Source: JAXMCI01 sp046349435
GTDB taxonomy: Bacteria; Pseudomonadota; Alphaproteobacteria; Dongiales; Dongiaceae
Direction: 5' to 3'
Assembly (NCBI GenBank): GCA_046349435.1
Contig: JAXMCI010000009.1
Coordinates: forward strand, 124,001 to 188,000
DNA: 64,000 nt
Part shown: one piece after another, positions 53,940 to 62,170 of the stretch
How the letters are laid out: each line of letters opens with the position of its first letter
How positions within the stretch are numbered: position 1 is the stretch's first letter
Notes under the pieces: generated by a model
What the model saw: the letters and a program-made list of their open reading frames with translations, nothing else
What the model was told of the DNA's origin: nothing
Database searches by the model: none
Made by a program: the position numbers and the translations under genes

Positions 53940-54256
53940 TGAACCGCAACCTGCTGCTGCTGCTCGCCGTGGCCGCGCTGGTCGTCGGCCCGCTGCTGCT
54001 GCACCGCAAGGATGGGGCGGAGTTCGCCGGGTCCGACGACCAGGCGACGCAGCTGATCACCCGCAGCGCGCCCGGCTACCATCGCTGGGCCGAGCCGATC
54101 TGGGAGCCGCCGAGCGGCGAGATCGAGAGCCTGCTCTTCGCGCTGCAGGCGGCGATCGGCGCCGGCGTGCTCGGCTACTATTTCGGTCGGCGGCGGGCGA
54201 TCTCGGAGCTCGGCGGGCGCGTGGAGCGGCCGCCCGCCGTTCATGCGCCTCATTGA
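53939..54256 (+). CDS. cbiN: Cobalt transporter accessory protein CbiN
   Basis: 105 aa, ATG 53939 overlapping the cbiM stop as TGATG. Two membrane helices (LLLLLAVAALVVGPLLL; SLLFALQAAIGAGVLGYYFG) enclose a periplasmic loop with FAGSDDQATQLI and GYHRWAEPIWEPPSGEIE, the CbiN pattern. It stimulates CbiM metal loading. Overlaps cbiQ by 14 bp. Confidence 0.92.
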   Translation: MNRNLLLLLAVAALVVGPLLLHRKDGAEFAGSDDQATQLITRSAPGYHRWAEPIWEPPSGEIESLLFALQAAIGAGVLGYYFGRRRAISELGGRVERPPAVHAPH

Positions 54257-54986
54257 CCGCCACGCCCAGACCGGCCCGCTGCGCCGCCAGCCGGCCGCCG
54301 AGAAGCTGCTGCTCGCCTTCGGGCTGATGGTCCTGGCGCTGGCCAGCCCGACCTGGGCCACCCAGGCCCTGGTGCTCGCGACGGCCCTGGCGATGATCCT
54401 CGGAATCGCCCGGGTGCCTGCGGCCGACCTCGGGCGGACGATGGCGGTGCCGGTCGGCTTCATCCTGGCGGGCACCCTGGTCCAGGCCGTCAGCCTGCGC
54501 TGGGCTGCCGGCCTGCCGGCGCCCGAGGTCACCGGGGACGCGCTGCGCCGGGCGACCTTCACCGGGCTGCGCGCCATGGCCTGCGTCACCGCCCTGCTCG
54601 GCCTGGCGCTGACGACGCCGCTCTCCGATATCCTGCAGCTGCTGCGGCGGGCCGGGCTGGGGCGCGAGATCGGCGACGTCGCGCTGCTGATGTTCCGGCT
54701 GGTCTGGGTGCTCCTCGACTGCGTCGAGAGCGGCGTCGCCGCCCAGGCGAGCCGGCTCGGCTATTCCAGCCGGCGGCGCCGCATCCGGTCGCTCGGATTG
54801 CTGCTCGCCGCCCTGCTGCCGCGCGTGCTCGGACGCGCCCGGCGCCTCGAGCAGGGCCTGGGCGCGCGCGGCTACGAGGGCGAGCTGCGCTTCCTGGCGA
54901 TCGGCCGCCCCGTCTCGCGCCGGCGGCTGGCCGGCATCCTCGGACTGCTCGTGGTCCTCGGCCTGCTTGGACGGATGACGATTTGA
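54243..54986 (+). CDS. cbiQ: Cobalt ECF-type transporter transmembrane protein CbiQ
   Basis: 247 aa. DRHAQTGPLRRQPAAEKLLL then several helices; coupling motifs VAAQASRLGYSSRR and QGLGARGYEGELRFL (Ala-Arg-Gly) bind the ATPase. Start ATG 54243 lies inside the cbiN end. T-component linking CbiM with CbiO. Confidence 0.92.
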   Translation: MRLIDRHAQTGPLRRQPAAEKLLLAFGLMVLALASPTWATQALVLATALAMILGIARVPAADLGRTMAVPVGFILAGTLVQAVSLRWAAGLPAPEVTGDALRRATFTGLRAMACVTALLGLALTTPLSDILQLLRRAGLGREIGDVALLMFRLVWVLLDCVESGVAAQASRLGYSSRRRRIRSLGLLLAALLPRVLGRARRLEQGLGARGYEGELRFLAIGRPVSRRRLAGILGLLVVLGLLGRMTI

Positions 54987-55852
54987 TGCTGTCGGCCAGC
55001 GGCCTTCACTACGGCTATCCCGGCGGCGGCGAGGCGCTCGCCGGTCTCGACCTGGAGATCGCGCGCGGCGAGCGCCTCGCCATCCTCGGCGCCAACGGCG
55101 CCGGGAAGACGACCCTGCTGATGCTGCTCAACGGGACCCTCAGGCCCGGGCGCGGCGCGATCCGGATCGACGGCGTCGCGGCCGGCTACGACCAGGCCTC
55201 GCTGCGGCGCTGGCGCCAGCGGGTCGGGCTGGTGCTGCAGGATCCCGACGACCAGCTATTCGCCGCCAGCGTCTTCGAGGACGTCTCCTTCGGACCGCTC
55301 AATCTCGGCCTCGACGCCGCCGCGGCGGCGGCGCGCGTCGGCGATGCGCTGGCGGCCATGCGGATCGCCGACCTCGCCGAGCGCCCGACCCACATGCTGA
55401 GCTACGGCCAGCGCAAGCGCGTCGCCATCGCCGGCATCGTCGCGATGAAGCCCGAGATCCTGCTGCTCGACGAGCCGACCGCCGGGCTCGATCCTCTGGG
55501 CGTCGTCCACCTGCTCGGCACCATGCGCGGGCTGGCGGAGCGTGGAACCGCCATCGTGCTCGCCACCCACGACATGGATCTCGCCTATGGCTGGGCCGAC
55601 CGCATCGCCATCTTCGGCGAGCGGCGGATTGCGCTGGCCGGCCCGCCCGACCGGGTCTTCGAGGACGCCGCCATGCTGAAGCGGCTGCGGCTCAGGCCGC
55701 CGCTGCTGTGGGAGATCGGCCGGGCCTTGCGGCAGCGCGGCATGCTCGATTCCGCGAAGCCCTTGCCGCGCAGCCGGCACGAGATGCTGGAGGCTCTCTC
55801 CCTTCCCGGGCGGGAGCCCGGGACCAGTCACCGTCCGGCGGGACTCTCCTGA
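54986..55852 (+). CDS. cbiO: Cobalt ECF-type transporter ATPase CbiO
   Basis: 288 aa from ATG 54986 sharing one base with the cbiQ stop (TGATG). Walker A ILGANGAGKTTLL, Q-loop VLQDPDDQLFAASV, signature LSYGQRKRVAIAG (Tyr for the second Gly of LSGGQ, common in CbiO), Walker B ILLLDEPTAGLDP, H-loop ATHDMD. A C-terminal extension (about 240-288) is Arg/Pro-rich. Powers cobalt import. Confidence 0.93.
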   Translation: MLSASGLHYGYPGGGEALAGLDLEIARGERLAILGANGAGKTTLLMLLNGTLRPGRGAIRIDGVAAGYDQASLRRWRQRVGLVLQDPDDQLFAASVFEDVSFGPLNLGLDAAAAAARVGDALAAMRIADLAERPTHMLSYGQRKRVAIAGIVAMKPEILLLDEPTAGLDPLGVVHLLGTMRGLAERGTAIVLATHDMDLAYGWADRIAIFGERRIALAGPPDRVFEDAAMLKRLRLRPPLLWEIGRALRQRGMLDSAKPLPRSRHEMLEALSLPGREPGTSHRPAGLS

Positions 55853-55860
55853 GCCGCCGC

Positions 55861-56148
55861 TCAGAGCAGCGGGCAGCCGCAGACCGGGCAGCGCATCGCC
55901 GCCAGCGCGCCGTCGATCGCCGCCGGCGTCATCGTGCCGGCCAGCCGGGCGCGGACCTGCTCGGCCAGGCGCCCATGGTCGGCATTGCGCGTGCAGGCGC
56001 TGCGGTAGAGCCGCTCGGTAGCGACGTCGGCGGGACCGCTGCTCCAGGCGGCGGCGCGGCCCGGCGTCAGGGCCAGCGCGCCGAGCCCGGCGAGCGCGGT
56101 GCCGCCGGCGATCAGGCGGCGGCGGGCAATGCGGCGGTTCTCGCTCAT
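55861..56148 (-). CDS. Small Tat-like exported protein with C-terminal CPVCGCP motif
   Basis: 95 aa from ATG 56148. The N terminus ENRRIARRRLIAGGTALAGLG has paired arginines before a hydrophobic segment ending near GRAAA, consistent with a Tat signal. The mature part is helical with one Cys (YRSACTRNAD) and ends MRCPVCGCPLL, a C-terminal three-cysteine motif that could bind metal. It lies 17 bp downstream of the NicO-type exporter on the same strand. Function unknown; a metal-related accessory role is inferred from context. Confidence 0.6.
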   Translation of the reverse strand: MSENRRIARRRLIAGGTALAGLGALALTPGRAAAWSSGPADVATERLYRSACTRNADHGRLAEQVRARLAGTMTPAAIDGALAAMRCPVCGCPLL

Positions 56149-56165
56149 GTCGACGCTCCTCCAGG

Positions 56166-57188
56166 CTAGAGGCTGCCCAGCAGCATGACGCCGCCGAACA
56201 GGATGATCAAGACGGGGCCGGCCAGCCCGAGCAGGCCCGATAGCGCGCCGCGCCGCGGTCCGGCGCGGCCGGCGACGGCGAGCGCACCCTGCCGCGCATG
56301 GATCGCCAGGATGCCGATGAGCGCCAGGGTGACCGCCATGCCGAGCGCGATCGAGCCGGCCATCATGATGCCGCTGAGCAGCAGGCCGTTGGCCAGGCAA
56401 TAGACGAGGATCAGCACCGCGCCGGAGCACGGGATCAGCCCGACCGCCAGGGAGAGCAGCCCGCCGGTCCGCCACGCCGCCACCAAATCGTGATGGTGAT
56501 GGGCGCAGCCGGCCCCGTGGCCGCGACCATCGTGATGGTCGTTATGGTCGTGATGGTCGTGATGCGGGTGATCGTGCCCGTGGTCCGCGGCCGCGGCGCG
56601 GCGGGCCCGCAGCGCGCCGAGCAGCATGGCGATGCCGATGGCGGTGATCGCAGCGTAGCTCGCCGCCTTGAGGAAGCCGAGCTCGTCGACCGGCCGGGCA
56701 AAGGCCTGCTGCAGCACGATGTGCACGACGACGACGATGACGACTGCGGAGACGACATGGAACAGGGCGATCTGCGTCCCCATGCGGACCGCGCCCAGCG
56801 GCCCGGCGTCGCGGGACAGCAGATAGGACAGCATGACGGCCTTGCCGTGCCCCGGTCCCAGCGCGTGGAACACGCCATAGGCGAAGGCGATGACCAGGCC
56901 GGCGAGCAGCGCCTCCACCGAGTGCTCGCGCTTGATCCGCACCAGCCGGGCGTTGATCGTCCGGTTGACCGTGCTCTGGACAGAGACGAAGGCCTGGCCG
57001 GCGCGCTGCCAGAGGCTCGGTGGCGGCGCATCGGCTGCGTCCTCCGCCGTCGTCGCCGCATCCTGATCCTTGCCGCCGGTCAGTTGCTGCGCCGCGGCGG
57101 GCGATGCCGCCGTGCCGAGCGCGAGCAGCAGCCCGAGCAGGAGGCAGGCCGCCGTCGCGACGGCGAGCAGGGCGCTCAGCCGCCGCAT
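56166..57188 (-). CDS. NicO/RcnA-family nickel-cobalt transporter
   Basis: 340 aa. Signal/first helix, then a periplasmic stretch and six membrane helices. HALGPGHGKAVMLSYLL (HxxGxGHG-type) is the family signature; a long cytoplasmic His-rich loop, HGHDHPHHDHHDHNDHHDGR with HHHH after, precedes LIPCSGAVLILVYCLANG. These are traits of RcnA-like (NicO, TIGR00765-type) permeases, usually nickel/cobalt exporters, though uptake members exist. Overlaps the DUF1007 gene upstream by 13 bp. Confidence 0.88.
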   Translation of the reverse strand: MRRLSALLAVATAACLLLGLLLALGTAASPAAAQQLTGGKDQDAATTAEDAADAPPPSLWQRAGQAFVSVQSTVNRTINARLVRIKREHSVEALLAGLVIAFAYGVFHALGPGHGKAVMLSYLLSRDAGPLGAVRMGTQIALFHVVSAVVIVVVVHIVLQQAFARPVDELGFLKAASYAAITAIGIAMLLGALRARRAAAADHGHDHPHHDHHDHNDHHDGRGHGAGCAHHHHDLVAAWRTGGLLSLAVGLIPCSGAVLILVYCLANGLLLSGIMMAGSIALGMAVTLALIGILAIHARQGALAVAGRAGPRRGALSGLLGLAGPVLIILFGGVMLLGSL

Positions 57189-57808
57189 AGCAGGGTGATC
57201 TGGTCGGGCACCATGACGCCACCGTAGTAGCGCCGCTTCTGGTCCTTCGCCACCTTGCCGCGGCAGGCGGCGCCGGCGCCGCCCTCGGTGCGGACCGCCT
57301 TCTCCGGAGCGAGGTCGAATTGCACGAAGTAGGTCTCGTCGTACATCTCGAGCTGCAGGCGCGTCGCCCGCGGGTCGACCGGCTTCGGCAGCGGCACGGT
57401 GAAGCCGTAGATCAGCAGGCCGTTGACCTGCCGCGCGGTGAAATCGCGCACATGGATCGGCTCGACCATCTTCCCGCCGACCCAGAGATAGGTGAAGTAG
57501 TGGAAGTCCTTCACCGCGTGGAAGGCGTTGGCCTCGACGTCGGCGATCTCCTTGGCGTCGAACCGGCCATCCCGATTGCGATCGTGCTCCTGGATCACCG
57601 TGTCGCTGAAGACGTCGTCGAACAGCCAGCCGATGCGCACGCCGGTGACGAGCTTGCCGTCGAACAGAAAGGCGGCGTCGCTGGTGATGAAGACATGCGG
57701 ATGCGCGGCGGCCGGCGAGGACGCCAATGGCAGCAGCAGCGCAGCGATCGCGAGCCTGCAAGGGCCGGGTCGCGGTCGCTTCGGTTCCCGCACTGCCGGC
57801 ATCAGCAT
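57176..57808 (-). CDS. DUF1007-family periplasmic protein
   Basis: 210 aa. Signal peptide ending in SSPAAA, so the mature chain begins HPHVFITSDAAFLFDG: an exposed His-x-His at the N terminus, typical of DUF1007. A calcium-like DRNRDGRFDAKEI loop, then FDLAPEKAVRTEGGAG. DUF1007 proteins pair with NicO/RcnA transporters and are thought to bind metal for them. ATG at 57808 (a second ATG at 57802). Stop overlaps the transporter start. Confidence 0.85.
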   Translation of the reverse strand: MLMPAVREPKRPRPGPCRLAIAALLLPLASSPAAAHPHVFITSDAAFLFDGKLVTGVRIGWLFDDVFSDTVIQEHDRNRDGRFDAKEIADVEANAFHAVKDFHYFTYLWVGGKMVEPIHVRDFTARQVNGLLIYGFTVPLPKPVDPRATRLQLEMYDETYFVQFDLAPEKAVRTEGGAGAACRGKVAKDQKRRYYGGVMVPDQITLLCGG

Positions 57809-57998
57809 CGGCCGTGCATCGCGATCATGGTCGGCAGCTTCGGGCCCTTGGCTTATCCGCTCCTGACCAAAGCATTACGACAGGGCCACGCGCGCGGCAA
57901 TCGCGCCGCACGGGCCGATCCGCGCTTGTGCGCAATGTGGCTCCGGCGGATAGTGGCCGCGCCATGGCAAGCCGGCGCGGATGGTGCGGAGGGACAGC

Positions 57999-58445
57999 GT
58001 GACCCGGAGCGACGGGCCGCCGCGATCGCGCCGGCGGCCCGCGTCATGGTGCCGCGGGCTGCGCCGGCGCATCGGGATGGCGGCGGCGATCGCCGCGCTC
58101 GCGACCCAGATCGCGCTGTCGCTGGTGCCGCTGCCGGCGCCCGGCGCACCCGGCCCGGCCGCCCGGTCGCTCGCCGCGGTTGCAGCCCTCTGGGGCCTCT
58201 CGTCGCTGTGCCTGCCGCTCGGCACGCCGGAGCGGCCCGGACCGCATTCCGATCCCTTCGCGCACCATGGCTGCCCGATCTGCCAGGTGCTGCACCAGAC
58301 GGCGGCCGTCCTGCCGCCGACCCAGCTGGTGGTCGACGCGCCGGCCCCGACCGGGCCGCCGCCTCTGCCGCCGCTCGTCGAGGCGCCGCCGCCGCGCCAG
58401 GCCTTCCTCACGCCGCAGTCGCGCGCCCCGCCGGCCCTCGCCTGA
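57999..58445 (+). CDS. Small DUF2946-like membrane-anchored protein
   Basis: 148 aa from GTG 57999, preceded by GGAGGG; an ATG at 57981 gives six more residues without a better ribosome site. One hydrophobic segment (GMAAAIAALATQIALSLVPL) then HHGCPICQVLHQ, a His/Cys motif resembling DUF2946 proteins, and a Pro-rich tail. It sits between the divergent DUF1007 gene and the YcnI gene. Metal binding is inferred from the HHxCxxC-like motif; function unknown. Confidence 0.6.
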   Translation: MTRSDGPPRSRRRPASWCRGLRRRIGMAAAIAALATQIALSLVPLPAPGAPGPAARSLAAVAALWGLSSLCLPLGTPERPGPHSDPFAHHGCPICQVLHQTAAVLPPTQLVVDAPAPTGPPPLPPLVEAPPPRQAFLTPQSRAPPALA

Positions 58446-58512
58446 CGCGCCGGGCTCGCCCGGCGCGCTACGCCCGACGATTCGCCCACAATCCGGTTCG
58501 AGGGAGAACCTC

Positions 58513-59040
58513 ATGTCCTATTCGCTCTGCGCCGCGGCCGCCGCCGCTGCGCTTCTCGTCGCCGTTCCCGCCTACGCCCATGTCGAGCTCGAGACCGACA
58601 AGGCTCCGGCGGGCTCGTCCTTCAAGGCCGTGCTGATGGTCCCGCATGGCTGCACCGGCTCGCCGACCGTCGCCCTCAAGGTGCAGATCCCCGAGGGCGT
58701 TGTGCACGCCCAGCCGATGCCCAAGCCCGGCTGGACGGTCAAGACCGTGGTGAAGAAGCTCAACAAGCCGGTGCAGTACTACAGCACGACCCTGACCGAG
58801 GACGTCCGGGAGATCGAGTGGTCGGGCGGCAGCCTGCCCGACGCGTACTACGACGAGTTCGTCTTCGTGGCACACCTTCCCGATCAGCCCGGGGCGGTGG
58901 TCCGCTTCCCGACCGTCCAGCAGTGCGCCAAGGGCGTCCATCGCTGGATCGAGATCCCGGCCCAGGGCCAGGACGCCGAGGAGCTCAAGGAGCCGGCCCC
59001 GGGGGTGACGCTCGGCCCGAAGGCAGCCGGCGGCGACTGA
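58513..59040 (+). CDS. ycnI: YcnI-like (DUF1775) periplasmic copper-binding protein
   Basis: 175 aa. Signal cleavage after PAYA leaves HVELETDKAPAGS, an N-terminal His that, with Glu and a Trp, forms the monohistidine-brace Cu(II) site described for YcnI. GSSFKAVLMVPHGCTGSPT and YYDEFVFVAHLPDQPG are family strings. It lies 56 bp before the CopC-CopD fusion with a terminator-like hairpin between. Copper uptake or delivery is the likely role. Confidence 0.87.
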   Translation: MSYSLCAAAAAAALLVAVPAYAHVELETDKAPAGSSFKAVLMVPHGCTGSPTVALKVQIPEGVVHAQPMPKPGWTVKTVVKKLNKPVQYYSTTLTEDVREIEWSGGSLPDAYYDEFVFVAHLPDQPGAVVRFPTVQQCAKGVHRWIEIPAQGQDAEELKEPAPGVTLGPKAAGGD

Positions 59041-59050
59041 GGCACCCGCA

Positions 59051-59086
59051 AACGGATGGGCGCCGCGCAACCGGCGCCCATCCGTT
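59051..59086 (+). terminator. Perfect 14-bp-stem hairpin between ycnI and copCD
   Basis: AACGGATGGGCGCC (59051-59064) and GGCGCCCATCCGTT (59073-59086) are exact complements around GCGCAACC. Short T-rich GTTCTT follows. Terminator-like, or a stabilising structure that lowers copCD relative to ycnI; the copCD start at 59097 is 10 bp beyond, so full termination is unlikely. Confidence 0.6.
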
Positions 59087-59096
59087 GTTCTTCACG

Positions 59097-60719
59097 ATGC
59101 TGAGGCTGCTCGGCGCCATCCTCCTCGCGCTCGCCATGCTGCTCGACGGGCGACCGGCGACGGCGCATGCGGTGCTCCTGGAGATGAGCCCGGCCGACGG
59201 GTCGGCGGTCCCCCGCTCGCCCGATGCGGTGGTGCTCCGCTTCAACGAGCCGGTCGCACCTGTCTTCGTCCGTGTGCTCGACGAGCGCGGTGCCTCGCTC
59301 GGCCGGCCGGACGACGTCAGCTCGAGCGATACGGAGGTGCGGATCGGGCTGCCCAGGCCGCTGCCGCCCGGCACCTACTTCGTCAGCTATCGCGTCGTCT
59401 CGCTCGATTCGCACCCTGTCGGTGCCACGCTTTCGTTCACTGTCGGCGACCGGCCGGCGGCCGGACCGGCACCGGCCGCGGCCGCCGCACCCGATTGGCT
59501 CTGGTCGGTCGCCGCGGGTTCCGACCGTGCCATCTTCCTGGCCGCGCTGCTGGCCGCATGTGGCGGCGTCCTCTTCTACGCCCTGGTCGGCGGCGGGCTG
59601 GCCGCGCTGTCTCGGCCGGAGCGCCGCTGGCTGCTGATCACCGCTGCGCTCGCCGCAATCGCCGGCCTGGCCGGAATCGGCATCGAGGGCGCCTATCTCG
59701 CAGCGGCGCCGCCCGGCCTGCCGCCGCCCGCAGCCTGGCGGCTCGGCCTCGCCACCACGCTCGGCCGCAGCCTGCTCCTGGCCCTGGCGGCCCTCGCGCT
59801 GCTGCTGATCGTGGTGGCGCGCGGCGGTCGGTCGGCGCGCATCCTGGCCGGACCGGCGGCGATCGTCGCGCTGCTCAGCCTCGTGCTGACCGGCCACGCG
59901 GCGACCGCCCCACCGCGCTGGCTGACAGCGCCGATGCTCGGGCTGCATGTGCTGGCTGCCGGATTCTGGGCGGGCTCGCTGGCGCCGCTGTGGCTGCGGC
60001 TGCGGCGACGCTCGCTCGCCGCGATGCTGCTGGAGGTACGGGACTTCTCCCGGCTCGCGGTCGGTGTCGTCGGCCTGCTGGCGCTCGCCGGCTTCGTCGT
60101 CGCGGCGATACAGCTCGGCGACTTGGCGGGGCTGACCGGCACCGCCTATGGCCAGCGGCTCATCGCCAAGCTGGCGCTGGTGCTGCTGCTCCTGGCGGCG
60201 GCGGGCGTCAACAAGCTGTGGCTGTCGCCGCAGCTCGCCACCGAGCCGCTCGCCCGGGCGAGGCTGCGCACCAGCATCGCCGTCGAGCTGCTGCTGGTCC
60301 TCGCCATCCTGTCGGTAACCGCCTCGCTCGGCCAGTCGGTGCCGCCGCGGGCGATCCTGGCGGGCGAGCATGCCCATCACGACATGGCGGCGCCGTCGGG
60401 CTTCTCCGTGCTCACCTTCCGCGACGGCAATGGCGCGCTGATCGAGTTGACCCCCGCCCGCACCGGCCGCAATGACATCACCGTCCACCTGATGACGCCC
60501 TCGGGCCCGCCCCTGGTCCCGCAGGAGGCGACGCTCGAGCTGGCCAACCCGGGCGCCGGCATCGAGCCGATGAGCTACCGGCTCACCGCGGAGCTGCCCG
60601 GGCTCTATCGCGTCGCAGGCGTGCAGATCGTCGCTCCCGGGAACTGGTCCCTGCGGTTGGATGTGCTCAAGGACGAGTTCTCGATGATCAGCTTCCGGAC
60701 CGAGCTGCCGGTCCGGTGA
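59097..60719 (+). CDS. CopC-CopD fusion with C-terminal YtkA-like domain
   Basis: 540 aa from ATG 59097. Signal ending in ATA leaves the CopC domain HAVLLEMSPADGSAV with N-terminal His and VSLDSHPVGATLSFTV, both copper ligands. The CopD part (about 135-415) has eight membrane helices (SDRAIFLAALLAACGG, LTGHAATAPPRWL, LHVLAAGFWAGSLAPLW). The tail (AHHDMAAPSGFSVLT to the end) is YtkA-like. This is the YcnJ architecture, thought to import copper together with YcnI. Confidence 0.9.
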   Translation: MLRLLGAILLALAMLLDGRPATAHAVLLEMSPADGSAVPRSPDAVVLRFNEPVAPVFVRVLDERGASLGRPDDVSSSDTEVRIGLPRPLPPGTYFVSYRVVSLDSHPVGATLSFTVGDRPAAGPAPAAAAAPDWLWSVAAGSDRAIFLAALLAACGGVLFYALVGGGLAALSRPERRWLLITAALAAIAGLAGIGIEGAYLAAAPPGLPPPAAWRLGLATTLGRSLLLALAALALLLIVVARGGRSARILAGPAAIVALLSLVLTGHAATAPPRWLTAPMLGLHVLAAGFWAGSLAPLWLRLRRRSLAAMLLEVRDFSRLAVGVVGLLALAGFVVAAIQLGDLAGLTGTAYGQRLIAKLALVLLLLAAAGVNKLWLSPQLATEPLARARLRTSIAVELLLVLAILSVTASLGQSVPPRAILAGEHAHHDMAAPSGFSVLTFRDGNGALIELTPARTGRNDITVHLMTPSGPPLVPQEATLELANPGAGIEPMSYRLTAELPGLYRVAGVQIVAPGNWSLRLDVLKDEFSMISFRTELPVR

Positions 60720-60740
60720 CGAAGGCATGCCATGGCGCAC

Positions 60741-61577
60741 TCAGGCCTTCTGCAGCCCCTTGCCGGCGACGGCCTGGCGGCCCTGCACGGTGCGCATCAG
60801 CCCGATGATCGCCGCCAGCGTCAGCAGATAGGCCACCACCTGGGCGCCGCTCGGGTTGGCGGTGTAGCCGATCAGCGTGTGCAGCAGCCGGCCGAGCAGG
60901 CTTTTCTCCGAGAGGATCCAGCCGGTATCCCACCAGGTCTGCGCCAGCTGCTCGAGATAGCCCGCCTGCTGCAGGAAGCCGACCGCCTGCGCCGCCAAGC
61001 CGGCGGCGAGCAGCGTGATCAAACCCGAGGTCACCGCGAACAGCCGGCGCGCAGGGATCGTGAGCAACCCGAAATACATCAGCGCCGAGGTCGCCGCACC
61101 GGCCGCCAGGCCGAGCAGGCCGCCGAGCAGCAGCGCGGCCGAGGAGGCGCCGCCCGAGGCGGCGATGCCGTAGAGGAACAGCACCACCTCGGAGCCCTCG
61201 CGCAGCACGGCGAGCCCGACCACGCCGGCCAGCGCCAGCAGCGAGCGCCGGCCGGAGGCGACTGCCGCGCCGACCGCGCGCAGTTCCTGGCTCATGGTGC
61301 GGGCGTGGCCGGCCATCCAGATGTTGTGCCAGGCGAGCATGCCGACGGCGAGCAGCAGCACGGCGGCATTGAACAGCTCCTGCCCCGAGCCCTCGAACAG
61401 GGAGGCCAGCCGACCGGCGAAGAGCGCCAGCAGCGCCGCCCCGACGAGGCCGGCGCCGACCCCATAGGCCACCCAGCGGCCGCGATGCGGCACGCTGCGC
61501 GTGGCGGCGAGCACGATGCCGGCGATCAGCCCGGCCTCGATGACCTCGCGGAAGACGATCAGGAGCGTGGCGAGCAT
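60741..61577 (-). CDS. efeU: FTR1/EfeU-family high-affinity iron permease
   Basis: 278 aa from ATG 61577. Seven membrane helices; iron motifs REVIEAG (first RExxE) and REGSEVVL (second), which form the ferric path in Ftr1/EfeU. GYTANPSGAQVVAYLLTL is near the C terminus. Start lies 4 bp after the cupredoxin stop, so it is cotranscribed. No multicopper ferroxidase or EfeB is present. Confidence 0.92.
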   Translation of the reverse strand: MLATLLIVFREVIEAGLIAGIVLAATRSVPHRGRWVAYGVGAGLVGAALLALFAGRLASLFEGSGQELFNAAVLLLAVGMLAWHNIWMAGHARTMSQELRAVGAAVASGRRSLLALAGVVGLAVLREGSEVVLFLYGIAASGGASSAALLLGGLLGLAAGAATSALMYFGLLTIPARRLFAVTSGLITLLAAGLAAQAVGFLQQAGYLEQLAQTWWDTGWILSEKSLLGRLLHTLIGYTANPSGAQVVAYLLTLAAIIGLMRTVQGRQAVAGKGLQKA

Positions 61578-61581
61578 GGGG

Positions 61582-61932
61582 CTACTCGACGACCACGGCG
61601 CCCTTGGCCGTGTCCTCGTTGTACTCGTCGACGAACTCGTAGCGGCCCGCCTCGAGCGGCCGGAGCTTGACCGTGATCTCCTGCCCGCCGGCGACGACCT
61701 TCTCGATCTTGAGGCTGGAGGACTCGAACTCCGCGGGAGTCGGGTCCTGGTTGCGTACGACCAGCACCGCCGGCTTGCCGGCGACGAGCTTGACCTCGGC
61801 CGGATCGAAGCGGTGGTCCTTGAGCGTAATGGTGACGCTCTGGGTATCCTCGGCCAGCGCCGGGGCGACACCGCCGAGCGTGGTCAGCAAGGCCAGCACG
61901 GCTGCAAGACGGACAGCACCACCCACCATCAT
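61582..61932 (-). CDS. EfeO-type cupredoxin domain protein
   Basis: 116 aa from ATG 61932 (ATG 61929 also possible; a GTG at 61959 is upstream). Signal ends near ALA. Mature ITLKDHRFDPAEVKLVAGKP and NQDPTPAEFESSSLKIEKVV, then AGRYEFVDEYNED, are the EfeO N-terminal cupredoxin, without the C-terminal peptidase-M75 domain. The usual Cys copper ligand is absent. It probably hands iron (or copper) to the adjacent FTR1 permease in the periplasm. Confidence 0.82.
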   Translation of the reverse strand: MMVGGAVRLAAVLALLTTLGGVAPALAEDTQSVTITLKDHRFDPAEVKLVAGKPAVLVVRNQDPTPAEFESSSLKIEKVVAGGQEITVKLRPLEAGRYEFVDEYNEDTAKGAVVVE

Positions 61933-62078
61933 CCCTATCCTTTCGCCTACGACGGGCACGTCGCGCCTCCTTTAATGCCCTAATTAAGAGTGAGTTGCAA
62001 TCGCGTCATTGGCGCGCCGGCCATCAGCGGGCTGCATCCCACCGATCGGCAGGCTAGGCGGCCAACCGCAACGCTTCC

Positions 62079-62092
62079 TTGATCTAGGTCAG
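62079..62092 (+). promoter_or_regulatory. Possible FNR/Anr-type binding site
   Basis: TTGATCTAGGTCAG fits TTGAT-N4-ATCAA with two mismatches in the second half. It lies 147 bp upstream of the cupredoxin-FTR1 operon start, within a 238-bp gap (61933-62170) that otherwise holds an AT-rich CTTAATTAGGGCATTAAAGG stretch and no gene. Confidence 0.4.
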
Positions 62093-62170
62093 GAATGTGC
62101 TTCGCAGTCGCAGCCTGCGGCGTCGCGGCGCAGCGCCGTCCTGCGGGAAGCTCGCGACGATCGGAGAGAC

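Noticed and set aside
55901..56475. Longer reading of the 95-aa CPVCGCP gene up to 56475
   Set aside because: The extra N-terminal part overlaps the NicO gene in another frame and lacks homology; ATG 56148 gives the signal peptide.
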